Shown here in pieces: positions 6,700 through 15,369 of a stretch of DNA of 29,124 nt; within the stretch, counting starts at the first letter, position 1; the number at the start of each line of letters is the position of its first letter. Position numbers and translations under genes: made by a program. A model generated the notes under the pieces. That model was given only the letters and a program-made list of their open reading frames with translations. It had not been told where the DNA came from and searched no databases. The DNA is from Oscillospiraceae bacterium (lineage in GTDB: Bacteria; Bacillota_A; Clostridia; Oscillospirales; Oscillospiraceae), in assembly GCA_015067895.1 (NCBI GenBank), contig SVLP01000031.1, positions 1 to 29,124 on the forward strand, given 5' to 3'.

Positions 6700-7911
6700 A
6701 TGAAATACGATTTTACCTCCATCATGGATCGCCGGGGCAAGGATGCCATTGCCGTGGACATGGTCGGTCAGCCCGGCGGCTTTGCCCCCGGTGCGCCCCT
6801 GCCCGGCTTCGACCCCATTCCCATGTGGGTGGCGGACATGAATTTCCCCGTGGTGCCCACCATCCCCGCCGCCATGATCCAGCGGGCTCAGCACCCTGCC
6901 TACGGCTACTTCCAGCCCACCGCCGCGTATTTCGACGCCATCATCCGCTGGCATAAGCTCCGCAACGGCGTCGAGGGCCTGGAACCGAAGCACATCGGCT
7001 ACGAGAACGGCGTTTTGGGCGGCGTGGTCACGGCCCTGAACATCCTCTGCTCCCGGGGCGACAAGGTGCTGCTCCACAGCCCCACCTACATCGGCTTCAC
7101 CGGCTCCCTGACCAACAACGGCTACGACATTGTCCACAGCCAGCTTGTGAAAGATGGGGATGGCATCTGGCGCATGGATTTCGAGGACATGGAGAAAAAG
7201 ATCGTGGAGAACAAGATCCACGCGGCGGTCATGTGTTCCCCCCACAATCCCACCGGCCGCGTCTGGGAGCGCTGGGAGCTGCGAGCCGCCATGGAGCTGT
7301 TCCGCAAGCACGATGTGTTCGTGGTCTCCGACGAGATCTGGTCTGACATCATCCGGGTGGGCCATCAGCACATCCCCACCCAGTCCGTCTCCGAGGATGC
7401 CAAAATGCGCACCATCGCCATCTACGCTCCCAGCAAGACCTTCAATCTGGCGGGCCTGGTGGGCAGCTACCACATCATCTACAACCAGCGGCTGAAGGAT
7501 CGCCACGACAAGGAATCCTCCCTGGGCCACTACAACTCCATGAACGTCATGTCCATGCATGCTCTGATCGGTGCCTACCAGGACGAGGGCTACGAGTGGG
7601 TGGACGAGCTGAACCAGGTCATCACCGGCAACGTGGACTGGGCCGTGGATTACATCAATGCCCATTTTGACGGCGTGGAGGTGAGCAAGCCCGAGGGCAC
7701 CTACATGCTGTTCCTGGACTGCGGCAAGTGGTGCGAAGCGCACAACATGGACGTGGGCGAGCTGCTGAAGAAGGGCTGGGACTACGGCGTCTGCTGGCAG
7801 GATGGCCGGGCCTTCCATGGCAAGACCCACATCCGCATGAACCTGGCCCTGCCCCTCAGCCGGGTGCAGGAGGCCTTCGACAGACTCGATAAGTACGTGT
7901 TCAACGCATAA
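6700..7911 (+). CDS. MalY/PatB-family PLP-dependent C-S lyase / aminotransferase
   Basis: A 403-residue fold-type I PLP enzyme. Visible motifs are the early substrate-loop region PMWVADMNF, PHNPTGR, SDEIWSDI and the cofactor-lysine segment APSKTFNLAG (Lys246). This set and the length match MalY/PatB cystathionine beta-lyases, which split cystathionine or cysteine conjugates into a thiol, pyruvate and ammonia; some members act only as aminotransferases. It is cytoplasmic, with no signal sequence. The start at ATG 6700 is set by AAAAGGAG nine bases upstream; the longer open frame to the left runs through the repeat and terminator and is not coding. It is monocistronic, between its own consensus promoter and a strong terminator at 7925. 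The exact substrate cannot be read from the sequence. Confidence 0.9.
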   Translation: MKYDFTSIMDRRGKDAIAVDMVGQPGGFAPGAPLPGFDPIPMWVADMNFPVVPTIPAAMIQRAQHPAYGYFQPTAAYFDAIIRWHKLRNGVEGLEPKHIGYENGVLGGVVTALNILCSRGDKVLLHSPTYIGFTGSLTNNGYDIVHSQLVKDGDGIWRMDFEDMEKKIVENKIHAAVMCSPHNPTGRVWERWELRAAMELFRKHDVFVVSDEIWSDIIRVGHQHIPTQSVSEDAKMRTIAIYAPSKTFNLAGLVGSYHIIYNQRLKDRHDKESSLGHYNSMNVMSMHALIGAYQDEGYEWVDELNQVITGNVDWAVDYINAHFDGVEVSKPEGTYMLFLDCGKWCEAHNMDVGELLKKGWDYGVCWQDGRAFHGKTHIRMNLALPLSRVQEAFDRLDKYVFNA

Positions 7912-7924
7912 GGATATTGTTTTT

Positions 7925-7954
7925 GCCGCCCATCAGACGATGGGCGGCATTTTT
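7925..7954 (+). terminator. intrinsic terminator after the MalY/PatB gene
   Basis: A 10-bp stem (GCCGCCCATC 7925-7934 with GATGGGCGGC 7939-7948) with a four-base loop, then ATTTTTAT. It lies 13 bases after the stop codon. Confidence 0.9.
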
Positions 7955-7983
7955 ATAGGCAAAACAATGGGAACGATGGTTTT

Positions 7984-8210
7984 CTTGCCCCCCGCATTTA
8001 TGAGGGGGGATGGCCGCAGGCCAGGGGGGAGTCTGCATATTTGCGTTGCAAATATGCGAAACTGCCCGCTTTTCACAGAAAAGCGGGCAGTCCCCCTTCG
8101 TCGCGATGGCTCCGGGCTTTGCCCGAATCCATCGCGACACCTGAAGGTGAATTGCCCCGAAGGGGCAAGAGAGGCCACCCTGGGGTGCCCCCATAAATGG
8201 GGGAGGCAAG
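7984..8210. repeat. mosaic-hairpin repeat (CTTGCC-ended family), copy 1
   Basis: The ends are CTTGCCCCCCGCATTTATG on the left and CCCATAAATGGGGGAGGCAAG on the right; they are inverted copies, and each is itself a hairpin. Inside is a string of separate small palindromes: GCATATTTG/CAAATATGC (about 8034-8056), CTGCCCGCTTTTC/GAAAAGCGGGCAG (about 8062-8090), a TCGCGATGG dyad (about 8100-8136) and TTGCCCC/GGGGCAA. The first two modules recur in copy 2 at 20184. No coding. It fills most of the 7912-8270 gap between convergent genes and their terminators. Confidence 0.85.
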
Positions 8211-8230
8211 ATTTTTTTTCACTGCGCTCA

Positions 8231-8260
8231 AAAAGAACCTGCCCTGCGGCAGGTTCTTTT
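8231..8260 (-). terminator. intrinsic terminator of mscL
   Basis: A 13-bp stem (8231-8243 with 8248-8260) and a four-base loop. Read leftward it ends in TTTTTGAG, 10 bases beyond the mscL stop. The rightward side also has TTTT, so it can work in both directions. Confidence 0.85.
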
Positions 8261-8270
8261 CGTTTGCAGC

Positions 8271-8732
8271 TTACTTGTTCTTCAGCAGATCGCGGATCTC
8301 GGTCAGCAGGACTTCCTCGGCGGAGGGGGCGGGGGGAGCGGGCTCCTCGGCGGGTGCTTCCTCCTCCTTCTTCTTGCCCATCTCGGCCATCTTGTTCAGG
8401 CCCTTGACCAGGAAGAAGACCACCAGAGCCAGGATGGCGAAGTTGATGACGGCGGAGATGAAGTTGCCGTAGTTCAGGGTGTTCAGGATCTCGACGCCGT
8501 TCTCATCCAGCACGGGCTCGCCGAACAGGCGGGGCAGGACGATCTTCAGCTCGGAGAAGTCGATGCCGCCCATGAAGATGGCAACCACGGGCATGATGAT
8601 GTCGTCAGTCAGGGACTTGGTGATGGTGGAGAAGGCGGCACCGATGATGGTACCGACAGCCAGTGCCATGGCGTTGCCCTTCACGGCAAAGGCCACGAAC
8701 TCATCCCACCAGGAGGGCTTAATCTTGCTCAT
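8271..8732 (-). CDS. mscL: large-conductance mechanosensitive channel MscL
   Basis: A 153-residue homolog of the pentameric channel that opens under membrane tension to release solutes during hypo-osmotic shock. The N-terminal amphipathic stretch and first helix (about 14-50, with FAVKGNAMALAVGTIIGAAF and the conserved DDIIMP) are typical, as is the second helix (about 90-112, NFISAVINFAILALVVFFLVK). A Pro/Glu/Ala-rich linker and the conserved C-terminal bundle helix (LLTEIRDLL) follow. The start is ATG 8732, behind AGAAAGGAAC; an upstream in-frame extension runs through a repeat and is not used. It lies 94 bases downstream of serS on the same strand, with a purine-rich inverted repeat between, and may be co-transcribed with it. 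Confidence 0.96.
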   Translation of the reverse strand: MSKIKPSWWDEFVAFAVKGNAMALAVGTIIGAAFSTITKSLTDDIIMPVVAIFMGGIDFSELKIVLPRLFGEPVLDENGVEILNTLNYGNFISAVINFAILALVVFFLVKGLNKMAEMGKKKEEEAPAEEPAPPAPSAEEVLLTEIRDLLKNK

Positions 8733-8756
8733 AGTATGTAGTTCCTTTCTGTTTAT

Positions 8757-8826
8757 TAGATTGGAGATTGGAGAGTGAAGAGTGGAGATCACCGGATCTC
8801 AACTCTCCAATCTCAACTCTCCACTC
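8757..8826. repeat. purine-rich inverted repeat between serS and mscL
   Basis: The left arm (about 8759-8790) consists of GATTGGAGA/GTGAAGAGTGGA-type words. After ACCG the right arm (8795-8826) carries the complementary words (ACTCTCCAATCTC). The 25-mer at 8764-8788 is identical to the one at 27105-27129 and to the complement of 27233-27257. Purines are confined to one strand in each arm. Confidence 0.8.
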
Positions 8827-10158
8827 TTATTTCTTTTCGATGACCTCGATGCCGCCCAGATACTTACGCAGCACCTCGGGGACGACGATGGAGCCGTCGG
8901 CGCGCTGGTTCTGCTCGACGATGGCGGGGAAGATGCGGGAGGTGGCCAGGCCGGAGCCGTTGAGGGTGTGGACGAAGTCCAGCTTGCCGTCGGCGCGGCG
9001 GTAGCGGATGTTGCCCCGGCGGGCCTGGTAGTCCCGGGCGTTGGAGACGGAGGAGACCTCCTTGTAGCCGTTCATGGAGGGGATCAGGATCTCGATGTCG
9101 TAGGTGCGGGCCATGGAGGCGGAGCAGTCGCCTGCGGCCAGCTTCACGGTGCGGAAGTGCAGACCCAGACCGGCGACCAGGTTCTCGGCCTTCTTCACCA
9201 GCTCCTCGAAGGCCTCGTCAGAGGTCTCGGGGGTGGTGAACTGGAACATCTCCACCTTGTTGAACTGGTGGCCGCGCACCATGCCGCGCTCGTCGGCACG
9301 GTGGGAACCGGCCTCCCGGCGGAAGCAGGGGGTGTAGGCGAAGAACTTCTTGGGCAGGTCAGCCTCGGTCAGGATCTCATCGCGATACACGGAAGCCAGG
9401 GCGGCCTCGGCGGTGGGCAGCATGTAGAAGGTGCCGCCCTCGGTGGGATGGTTGGCGATCTTGAAGACCTCGTCGGCGAACTTGGGGAACTGACCGGCAG
9501 TCAGGCCGCACTGGTACTCCAGCATATGGGGGGGCAGGATGAAGTCGTAGCCGTCGGCGGTGTGGGTGTCGATGAAGTAGTTCAGCAGGGCCCACTCCAG
9601 ACGGGCACCCATGCCGGTGTACATCCAGTTGCCGCCGCCTGCCAGCTTGACGCCCCGCTCGTAGTCGATCAGACCCAGGCTGGTGCACAGATCCACGTGG
9701 TGCTTGGGCTCGAAGTCGAAGGTGACCTGCTCGCCCACATAGCGCAGGGGCTCATTGTTCTCCTTGCCGCCGGGCAGCAGATCCGCGTCGGGCAGGTTGG
9801 GCAGAGCCAGCATGTTGGTGTAGAACTCGGCCTCCTTCTCACGGAGCAGAGCCTTGTCGCCCTCGATGGAAGCGTCGATCTCAGCCACGGCGGCCACGTT
9901 GGCGGCGATCTGGGCATCGACCTCGGCGGTGGACTCGCCCTTCTTCTCCAGGCCCTTCTTCATGCCGAAGAGCTTGCCGTTGCCCTTGGAGATCTTGTTC
10001 TTCTGGGCGGTCTTGGTCTCGGTGGAGGTCTTCAGGCCGCGCACCTGGACATCCAGCTCCAGGATCTTGTCGATGATGGCATCGCAGTCCACTTCCTTGG
10101 CCTTCAGACCGGCCTTGACTGCGTCGGGATTTTCCTTGATCTTTCTGATGTCAAGCAT
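8827..10158 (-). CDS. serS: seryl-tRNA synthetase
   Basis: A 443-residue cytoplasmic class II synthetase that charges tRNA-Ser and tRNA-Sec with serine. Residues about 1-112 form the helical tRNA-binding arm. The catalytic core has the motif 2 segment FRREAGSHRADERGMVRGHQF (Arg280 onward) and motif 3, NGSGLATSRIFPAIVEQNQ (400-418). It is slightly longer than the usual 420-430 residues. The start is ATG 10158, behind AAAAGGAG. No T-box leader is seen; the 188 bases upstream hold a palindromic repeat and a weak extended -10 (TGCTATATT, minus strand, near 10199-10207). It lies in the leftward series behind parA and parB and ahead of mscL. Confidence 0.97.
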   Translation of the reverse strand: MLDIRKIKENPDAVKAGLKAKEVDCDAIIDKILELDVQVRGLKTSTETKTAQKNKISKGNGKLFGMKKGLEKKGESTAEVDAQIAANVAAVAEIDASIEGDKALLREKEAEFYTNMLALPNLPDADLLPGGKENNEPLRYVGEQVTFDFEPKHHVDLCTSLGLIDYERGVKLAGGGNWMYTGMGARLEWALLNYFIDTHTADGYDFILPPHMLEYQCGLTAGQFPKFADEVFKIANHPTEGGTFYMLPTAEAALASVYRDEILTEADLPKKFFAYTPCFRREAGSHRADERGMVRGHQFNKVEMFQFTTPETSDEAFEELVKKAENLVAGLGLHFRTVKLAAGDCSASMARTYDIEILIPSMNGYKEVSSVSNARDYQARRGNIRYRRADGKLDFVHTLNGSGLATSRIFPAIVEQNQRADGSIVVPEVLRKYLGGIEVIEKK

Positions 10159-10208
10159 GATTGGTTCTCCTTTTGTTCTAAATTGGTGCTTCGCGTGAAA
10201 TATAGCAC

Positions 10209-10328
10209 GTCATTCCGAGCCAGTGCGCACACTGGCGTGGGAATCCCCTCAAGAGAGGGGCGCACCATCGCGGCAATACGAAGATTTCGGGGATTGCCAC
10301 ACCAGTCTGCGGACTGGTTCGCAATGAC
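10209..10328. repeat. GTCATTGC-family inverted-repeat element, copy 3
   Basis: The ends are GTCATTCCGAG and TTCGCAATGAC. The private palindromes are CCAGTGCGCACACTGG on the left and CCAGTCTGCGGACTGG on the right; the inner arms are CGTGGGAATCCCC and GGGGATTGCCACA. It lies between the serS start and the end of the gene at 10347. It may overlap the serS promoter region. Confidence 0.85.
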
Positions 10329-10346
10329 ATATTCTATTTGGGGATC

Positions 10347-11018
10347 TCAGCCGTTGCTGGGCTGCTCCACGTACTCCAGGATCAGGTAGTAGTTGTTCAG
10401 CGCCTCGGGGGTCAGGTAGCTCAGCTGGGCATCCATCTGGGGGATCAGCTCCTCCAGCTTCTCCCGGTCGAAGTCGGCGTAGGCCTCCTGGATCTGGGCC
10501 AGGGTGTCCAGAGCCTTGACCTGGGCGTCCAGCACCTCGTTGCTCTCGTTGGGGTCGGTGGACAGGGTGGCGAGATACTCCTCGCTGCCCATCAGGGTCA
10601 TCAGGTCGCTCTGCAGATCCTTGATCTGCTCCTTCTGCAGCTCCAGCTGGGCCCGCAGCTCGGCGTTCTCCAGCTCCAGCTCGGCGACGACGGCGGAAGC
10701 GGTCTCATCGGCCACGGGATCCTTGGCAGAGGGGGCGGGGGTGCTGCCGCCGCCCAGCATACTGCTGACCACCAGCGTCGCCGCCACGGACACGGCGGCG
10801 ACGCCGGCCATGCAGGCGACAAAGAAGCCGTCGAGCTTCCTGCCGGTCTTGGGCTCGGCGGGGACGCTTGTGGGCTTCGCGGCGGGCGCGGGCTTGGGCT
10901 CGCTCTTGAGGAACTTGCCCTCGGACTTGGGGGCCTTGGCGGCCTTGGGCTCAGTGGTGACGGGCTCGCTCAGGACGTCCCACAGCTCCTGCTCATTTTG
11001 CATATTGTTTTCGCTCAT
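10347..11018 (-). CDS. single-span membrane protein with coiled coil, coupled to parB (function unknown)
   Basis: A 223-residue protein of no family I recognise. A charged, Ala/Pro/Lys-rich N-terminal segment (1-60) would be cytoplasmic. One transmembrane helix (about 64-88, FFVACMAGVAAVSVAATLVV) follows, then a low-complexity spacer, a coiled coil (about 108-143, rich in Glu/Leu/Gln heptads) and a helical C-terminal domain outside the membrane. Its ATG overlaps the parB stop codon (ATGA, 11015-11018), so its translation is probably coupled to ParB. The coupling hints at a link to chromosome segregation or the cell envelope, but this is inference from position. A membrane tether or a sporulation role is possible. 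The start codon is fixed by the overlap and by GAAAGGAG inside parB. Confidence 0.8.
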   Translation of the reverse strand: MSENNMQNEQELWDVLSEPVTTEPKAAKAPKSEGKFLKSEPKPAPAAKPTSVPAEPKTGRKLDGFFVACMAGVAAVSVAATLVVSSMLGGGSTPAPSAKDPVADETASAVVAELELENAELRAQLELQKEQIKDLQSDLMTLMGSEEYLATLSTDPNESNEVLDAQVKALDTLAQIQEAYADFDREKLEELIPQMDAQLSYLTPEALNNYYLILEYVEQPSNG

Positions 11019-11890
11019 TGTTTGGTTGCTCCTTTCAGGGTCATCAGGGCGTCCAGCAGGTTCTGCAGATCCTCCTGGCCGTAGAATTCCAGCTCGAATT
11101 TTCCCTTGCGTTTACCATTTACGATTTTGACGCCCCGGCCCAGGGCCCGGGACAGGCTCTTCTCGCACTCGGCCACATAGTCGATGGCCAGGGGGGCCTT
11201 GGGGGGCTCCGGCTCCTTCTCCTGGCTCAGGTTCCGGCACAGCAGCTCCGCCTGCCGGACGGAGAGCCCCAGAGCGGAGATCTTCTGGGCGGCCTCCAGC
11301 TGCTTTTTCTCGGTCTTCAGGGTCAGCACCGCCCGGGCATGACCGGCGGTGAGACTGCCGTTTCGGAGCATTTCCAGGACTTTCTCGGGAAGATGCAGCA
11401 GCCGCAGGGCGTTGGCCACGGCGGAGCGGGATTTGCCCACCCGGCTGGAGGCATCCTCCTGGGTCAGGCCGAAGTCCTCGATGAGGGCCTGATAGCCCAG
11501 GGCCTCCTCCACGCAGTTCAGATCGCTGCGCTGGAGGTTCTCGATCAGGGCCAGCTCCATGGCCTTGCAGTCGTCGGCCTCCATGACCACGGCGGGAACC
11601 TCGCTCAGGCCCGCCATCCGGCTGGCCCGCCAGCGGCGTTCACCGGCGATGATCTGATAATAGCCGGGAGCGGTCTCCCGGACGGTCAGGGGCTGGATCA
11701 GGCCGTGTAACGAAATGGACTCCGCCAGCTCCTGGAGCTCCTCCTCGTCGAAGTCCTTGCGGGGCTGGTCGGGATTGGGCTCGATCCGGTGCAGGGGCAG
11801 TGTGCGGTAATTGGATTGTTCCAGGGCGGGCTCCTGGAAATCACCCAAAAGCGCGCCCAGGCCACGGCCCAGGCCTTTGGGTTGTGCCAT
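11015..11890 (-). CDS. parB: chromosome-partitioning protein ParB (Spo0J family)
   Basis: A 291-residue CTP-dependent clamp that loads at parS and spreads on DNA near the origin. It begins with the family signature GLGRGLGALLGD. The N-terminal nuclease-like/CTP-binding domain contains GERRWRA (83-89). The helix-turn-helix is about residues 140-165 (LTQEDASSRVGKSRSAVANALRL), and a C-terminal dimerisation segment follows. The start is ATG 11890, behind AAAGGGTGA; an extension upstream runs through an AT-rich palindrome. Three perfect parS sites occur in the window (12824, 12873, 18266). It lies downstream of parA and overlaps the next gene by four bases. Confidence 0.96.
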   Translation of the reverse strand: MAQPKGLGRGLGALLGDFQEPALEQSNYRTLPLHRIEPNPDQPRKDFDEEELQELAESISLHGLIQPLTVRETAPGYYQIIAGERRWRASRMAGLSEVPAVVMEADDCKAMELALIENLQRSDLNCVEEALGYQALIEDFGLTQEDASSRVGKSRSAVANALRLLHLPEKVLEMLRNGSLTAGHARAVLTLKTEKKQLEAAQKISALGLSVRQAELLCRNLSQEKEPEPPKAPLAIDYVAECEKSLSRALGRGVKIVNGKRKGKFELEFYGQEDLQNLLDALMTLKGATKQ

Positions 11891-11910
11891 TGTATCACCC
11901 TTTCGTGTGA

Positions 11911-12001
11911 AGATATAAGATAGTAGATATGAGATATTAGATATTAGATACACGTGTTTGAAGGTGTATCTAATATCTTGTAATTTATATCTCATATCTT
12001 A
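11911..12001. repeat. AT-rich inverted repeat between parA and parB
   Basis: The left arm (about 11911-11953) repeats words of the type AGATAT/TAGATA, and the right arm (about 11964-12001) is its approximate complement (TATCTAATATC...TATCTCATATC). The outer edge overlaps the parA stop codon. The design, with each arm a quasi-tandem repeat of a 6-8 base purine word, matches the repeats at 8757 and 27105, but the sequence differs. In the parA-parB transcript it would form a long hairpin. Confidence 0.75.
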
Positions 12002-12754
12002 TAGTTTGTTCTTAAACTCCTCTGCCAGCTCTTTATACGCCTTCGCGCCCCGGCTGGATCTGTCATAGTTCATGACGGGGATGCCGTGGCTGGGGGCCTC
12101 GGCCAGGCGGACGTTGCGGGGGATCACGTTTGCGAAGACCTTGCCGGGGAAGTGGCGGCGAACCTCCTGGGCCACCTGGTTGCTGAAATTGGTGCGTCCG
12201 TCGAACATGGTCAGCACCACGCCGAAGAGCTCCAGGGTGGGGTTCATTTTCCGCTTCACCATGCGCAGGGTCGCCATCAGATCGCTCAGACCCTCCAGGG
12301 CGAAATACTCGCACTGGACAGGTACCACAATCGCTTCTGCGGCGCACAGGCCGTTCAGGGTCAGCATTTCCAGGCTGGGGGGACAGTCGATGAAAATGAC
12401 GTCGTAGTCCTCCTTCACCTGATTCAGCGCATCCTTCAGGATATATTCCCGCCGGTCTGCGCCGATCAGCTCCACGGCGGCACCCGCCAGATCGGAAGAT
12501 GAGGGGAGCACGTCGCCGAAATTGGTATGGACGATGGCGTCTTTGGTCTTGACGCCGTTCAGGATCACATCGTAGATGGATCGTTTGATCTGCCGTTTTT
12601 CGATGCCAAGGCCGGAAGTTGCGTTGGCCTGGGGGTCGAAGTCGCAAAGCAGCGTCTTCAGTCCCAGCTCATGGAGGGCAGCGGATAAATTGACGGCGGT
12701 GGTGGTCTTTCCCACGCCGCCCTTTTGGTTGACGATCGCGAATAGTTTACCCAT
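11999..12754 (-). CDS. parA: chromosome-partitioning ATPase ParA (Soj family)
   Basis: A 251-residue deviant Walker ATPase. KGGVGKTT (11-18) is the Walker A box with the signature lysine, FIDCPPSL is the Walker B region, and the C-terminal half has the usual NVIPRNVRLAEAPSHG segment. It forms ATP-dependent dimers on the nucleoid and works with ParB-parS to segregate origins, and in Bacillus also influences DnaA. The start is ATG 12754, behind AAGGAGGTTTGAC. A longer open frame to 12901 reads through a promoter and both parS sites and is rejected. It has its own promoter at 12780-12808 and is followed by parB after an AT-rich palindrome. Confidence 0.97.
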   Translation of the reverse strand: MGKLFAIVNQKGGVGKTTTAVNLSAALHELGLKTLLCDFDPQANATSGLGIEKRQIKRSIYDVILNGVKTKDAIVHTNFGDVLPSSSDLAGAAVELIGADRREYILKDALNQVKEDYDVIFIDCPPSLEMLTLNGLCAAEAIVVPVQCEYFALEGLSDLMATLRMVKRKMNPTLELFGVVLTMFDGRTNFSNQVAQEVRRHFPGKVFANVIPRNVRLAEAPSHGIPVMNYDRSSRGAKAYKELAEEFKNKL

Positions 12755-12779
12755 GTCAAACCTCCTTGTATACGCGGTC

Positions 12780-12808
12780 ATTATAGCAGTTTCCCCCACG
12801 GAATTCAA
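12780..12808 (-). promoter_or_regulatory. sigma-A promoter of parA-parB
   Basis: On the minus strand, TTGAAT (12803-12808) and a perfect TATAAT (12780-12785) are separated by 17 bases, 25 bases before the parA start. The parS at 12824-12839 lies 15 bases upstream of the -35, so ParB bound or spreading there could repress the operon. Confidence 0.8.
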
Positions 12809-12823
12809 TAGAGGTTTTGATTT

Positions 12824-12839
12824 TGTTTCACGTGAAACA
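12824..12839. promoter_or_regulatory. parS site 1
   Basis: A perfect TGTTTCACGTGAAACA, the ParB/Spo0J binding palindrome, just upstream of the parA promoter. Confidence 0.97.
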
Positions 12840-12875
12840 AAAAAGAAAAACATCCGGGCGTTTCCACCTGGATGT
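12840..12875 (-). terminator. intrinsic terminator of the zinc-ribbon gene, between two parS sites
   Basis: On the minus strand, ACATCC (12870-12875) pairs with GGATGT (12850-12855), extended by GG/CC after one mismatch. It is followed by TTTTCTTTTTT (12840-12850). The outer three bases of the stem are shared with parS site 2. Confidence 0.75.
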
Positions 12876-12888
12876 TTCACGTGAAACA
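12873..12888. promoter_or_regulatory. parS site 2
   Basis: A second perfect TGTTTCACGTGAAACA, 33 bases from site 1 and two bases after the stop codon of the zinc-ribbon gene (12891). Confidence 0.97.
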
Positions 12889-12890
12889 AT

Positions 12891-13238
12891 TTATCGTCCA
12901 CCGCCGCCGAAGTCGATGATGGAGGTGTAATTCTGGCCGATGGCGGGCTTTTCCTCCCGGTTGAGCTCCTGCCAGGTCAGCGCGCCCACGCAGAGCATCA
13001 GCGCGGCCATCAGCATGCACACCCACAGCCGCAGCTGTAAAATGGTGCGGTGGAGGAGCTCGGTGTCCTCCTCGACCCGCTGCTGCTTCCGGGGCAGGTT
13101 GTTCCGGAGACGGACGCTCCGCTCGGGGATGGTGACGACGGTATTGGGCTTGACCGGGTGCTTCACCATGACCGTCTCGCACAGGAAGCAGAAAACATGA
13201 TCGCCCTCGGTCTCACGACCGCAGCGTAAGCATTGCAT
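12891..13238 (-). CDS. small zinc-ribbon, single-span membrane protein (function unknown)
   Basis: A 115-residue protein. The N-terminus carries two CxxC pairs (Cys3/Cys6 and Cys17/Cys20), a treble-clef or zinc-ribbon knuckle. A basic, proline-containing stretch follows (about 26-55), then one hydrophobic helix (about 70-90, LWVCMLMAALMLCVGALTW) and a short tail ending FGGGGR. The start is ATG 13238, behind GAAAGGAGATCCACC. The gene ends two bases before a parS site and has its own terminator before parA. It is divergent from typA. The topology suggests that the ribbon is cytoplasmic. No function can be assigned. Position alone suggests, but does not show, a link to ParAB. Confidence 0.75.
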   Translation of the reverse strand: MQCLRCGRETEGDHVFCFLCETVMVKHPVKPNTVVTIPERSVRLRNNLPRKQQRVEEDTELLHRTILQLRLWVCMLMAALMLCVGALTWQELNREEKPAIGQNYTSIIDFGGGGR

Positions 13239-13357
13239 GGTGGATCTCCTTTCTGAGGGATACTATATATAATGTAGCAGATTGCGCGGGAAAGGTAAAG
13301 AGGGAATTTTTATACGCCGCGTCAAGTAAATTTTCTTAATCTTTTTCCACAAAAATA

Positions 13358-13386
13358 TTGCAATTTCTTTGGTAATATGGTATAAA
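13358..13386 (+). promoter_or_regulatory. sigma-A promoter of typA
   Basis: TTGCAA (13358-13363), a 17-base spacer and TATAAA (13381-13386), 54 bases before the start codon, in an AT-rich stretch. Confidence 0.75.
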
Positions 13387-13440
13387 TAAAAGTTGAGAGC
13401 TATTTTTTTATATTCCGTCAAAAAGGAGACGACATTATTT

Positions 13441-15282
<1,842 letters not shown>

Positions 15283-15319
15283 AAATAGCACAGAAAAGCA
15301 GTGCATCCGGTGGAAAGAA

Positions 15320-15357
15320 AACAAAAGTTCCCTGGCAAAACATATTTGCCAGGGAAC
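15320..15357 (-). terminator. terminator of the 208-residue membrane-protein gene
   Basis: A 13-bp perfect stem (15327-15339 with 15345-15357) and a five-base loop. Read leftward it continues TTTTGTTTTC. It begins 12 bases past the stop codon. Rightward it lacks T residues, but may still help to end typA. Confidence 0.85.
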
Positions 15358-15369
15358 ATCGATAATGAT

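Noticed and set aside
7940..8407. A rightward 155-codon frame across the mosaic repeat and the 3' end of mscL
   Set aside because: It spans a terminator and a palindromic repeat, then runs antisense to mscL; there is no family resemblance or ribosome site.
10159..10346. A T-box leader for serS
   Set aside because: There is no T-box sequence or specifier-like structure; the space is taken by a GTCATTGC repeat.
12755..12901. An N-terminal extension of parA
   Set aside because: It would translate a consensus promoter, a terminator and two parS sites; ATG 12754 has an ideal ribosome site and gives the normal ParA start.
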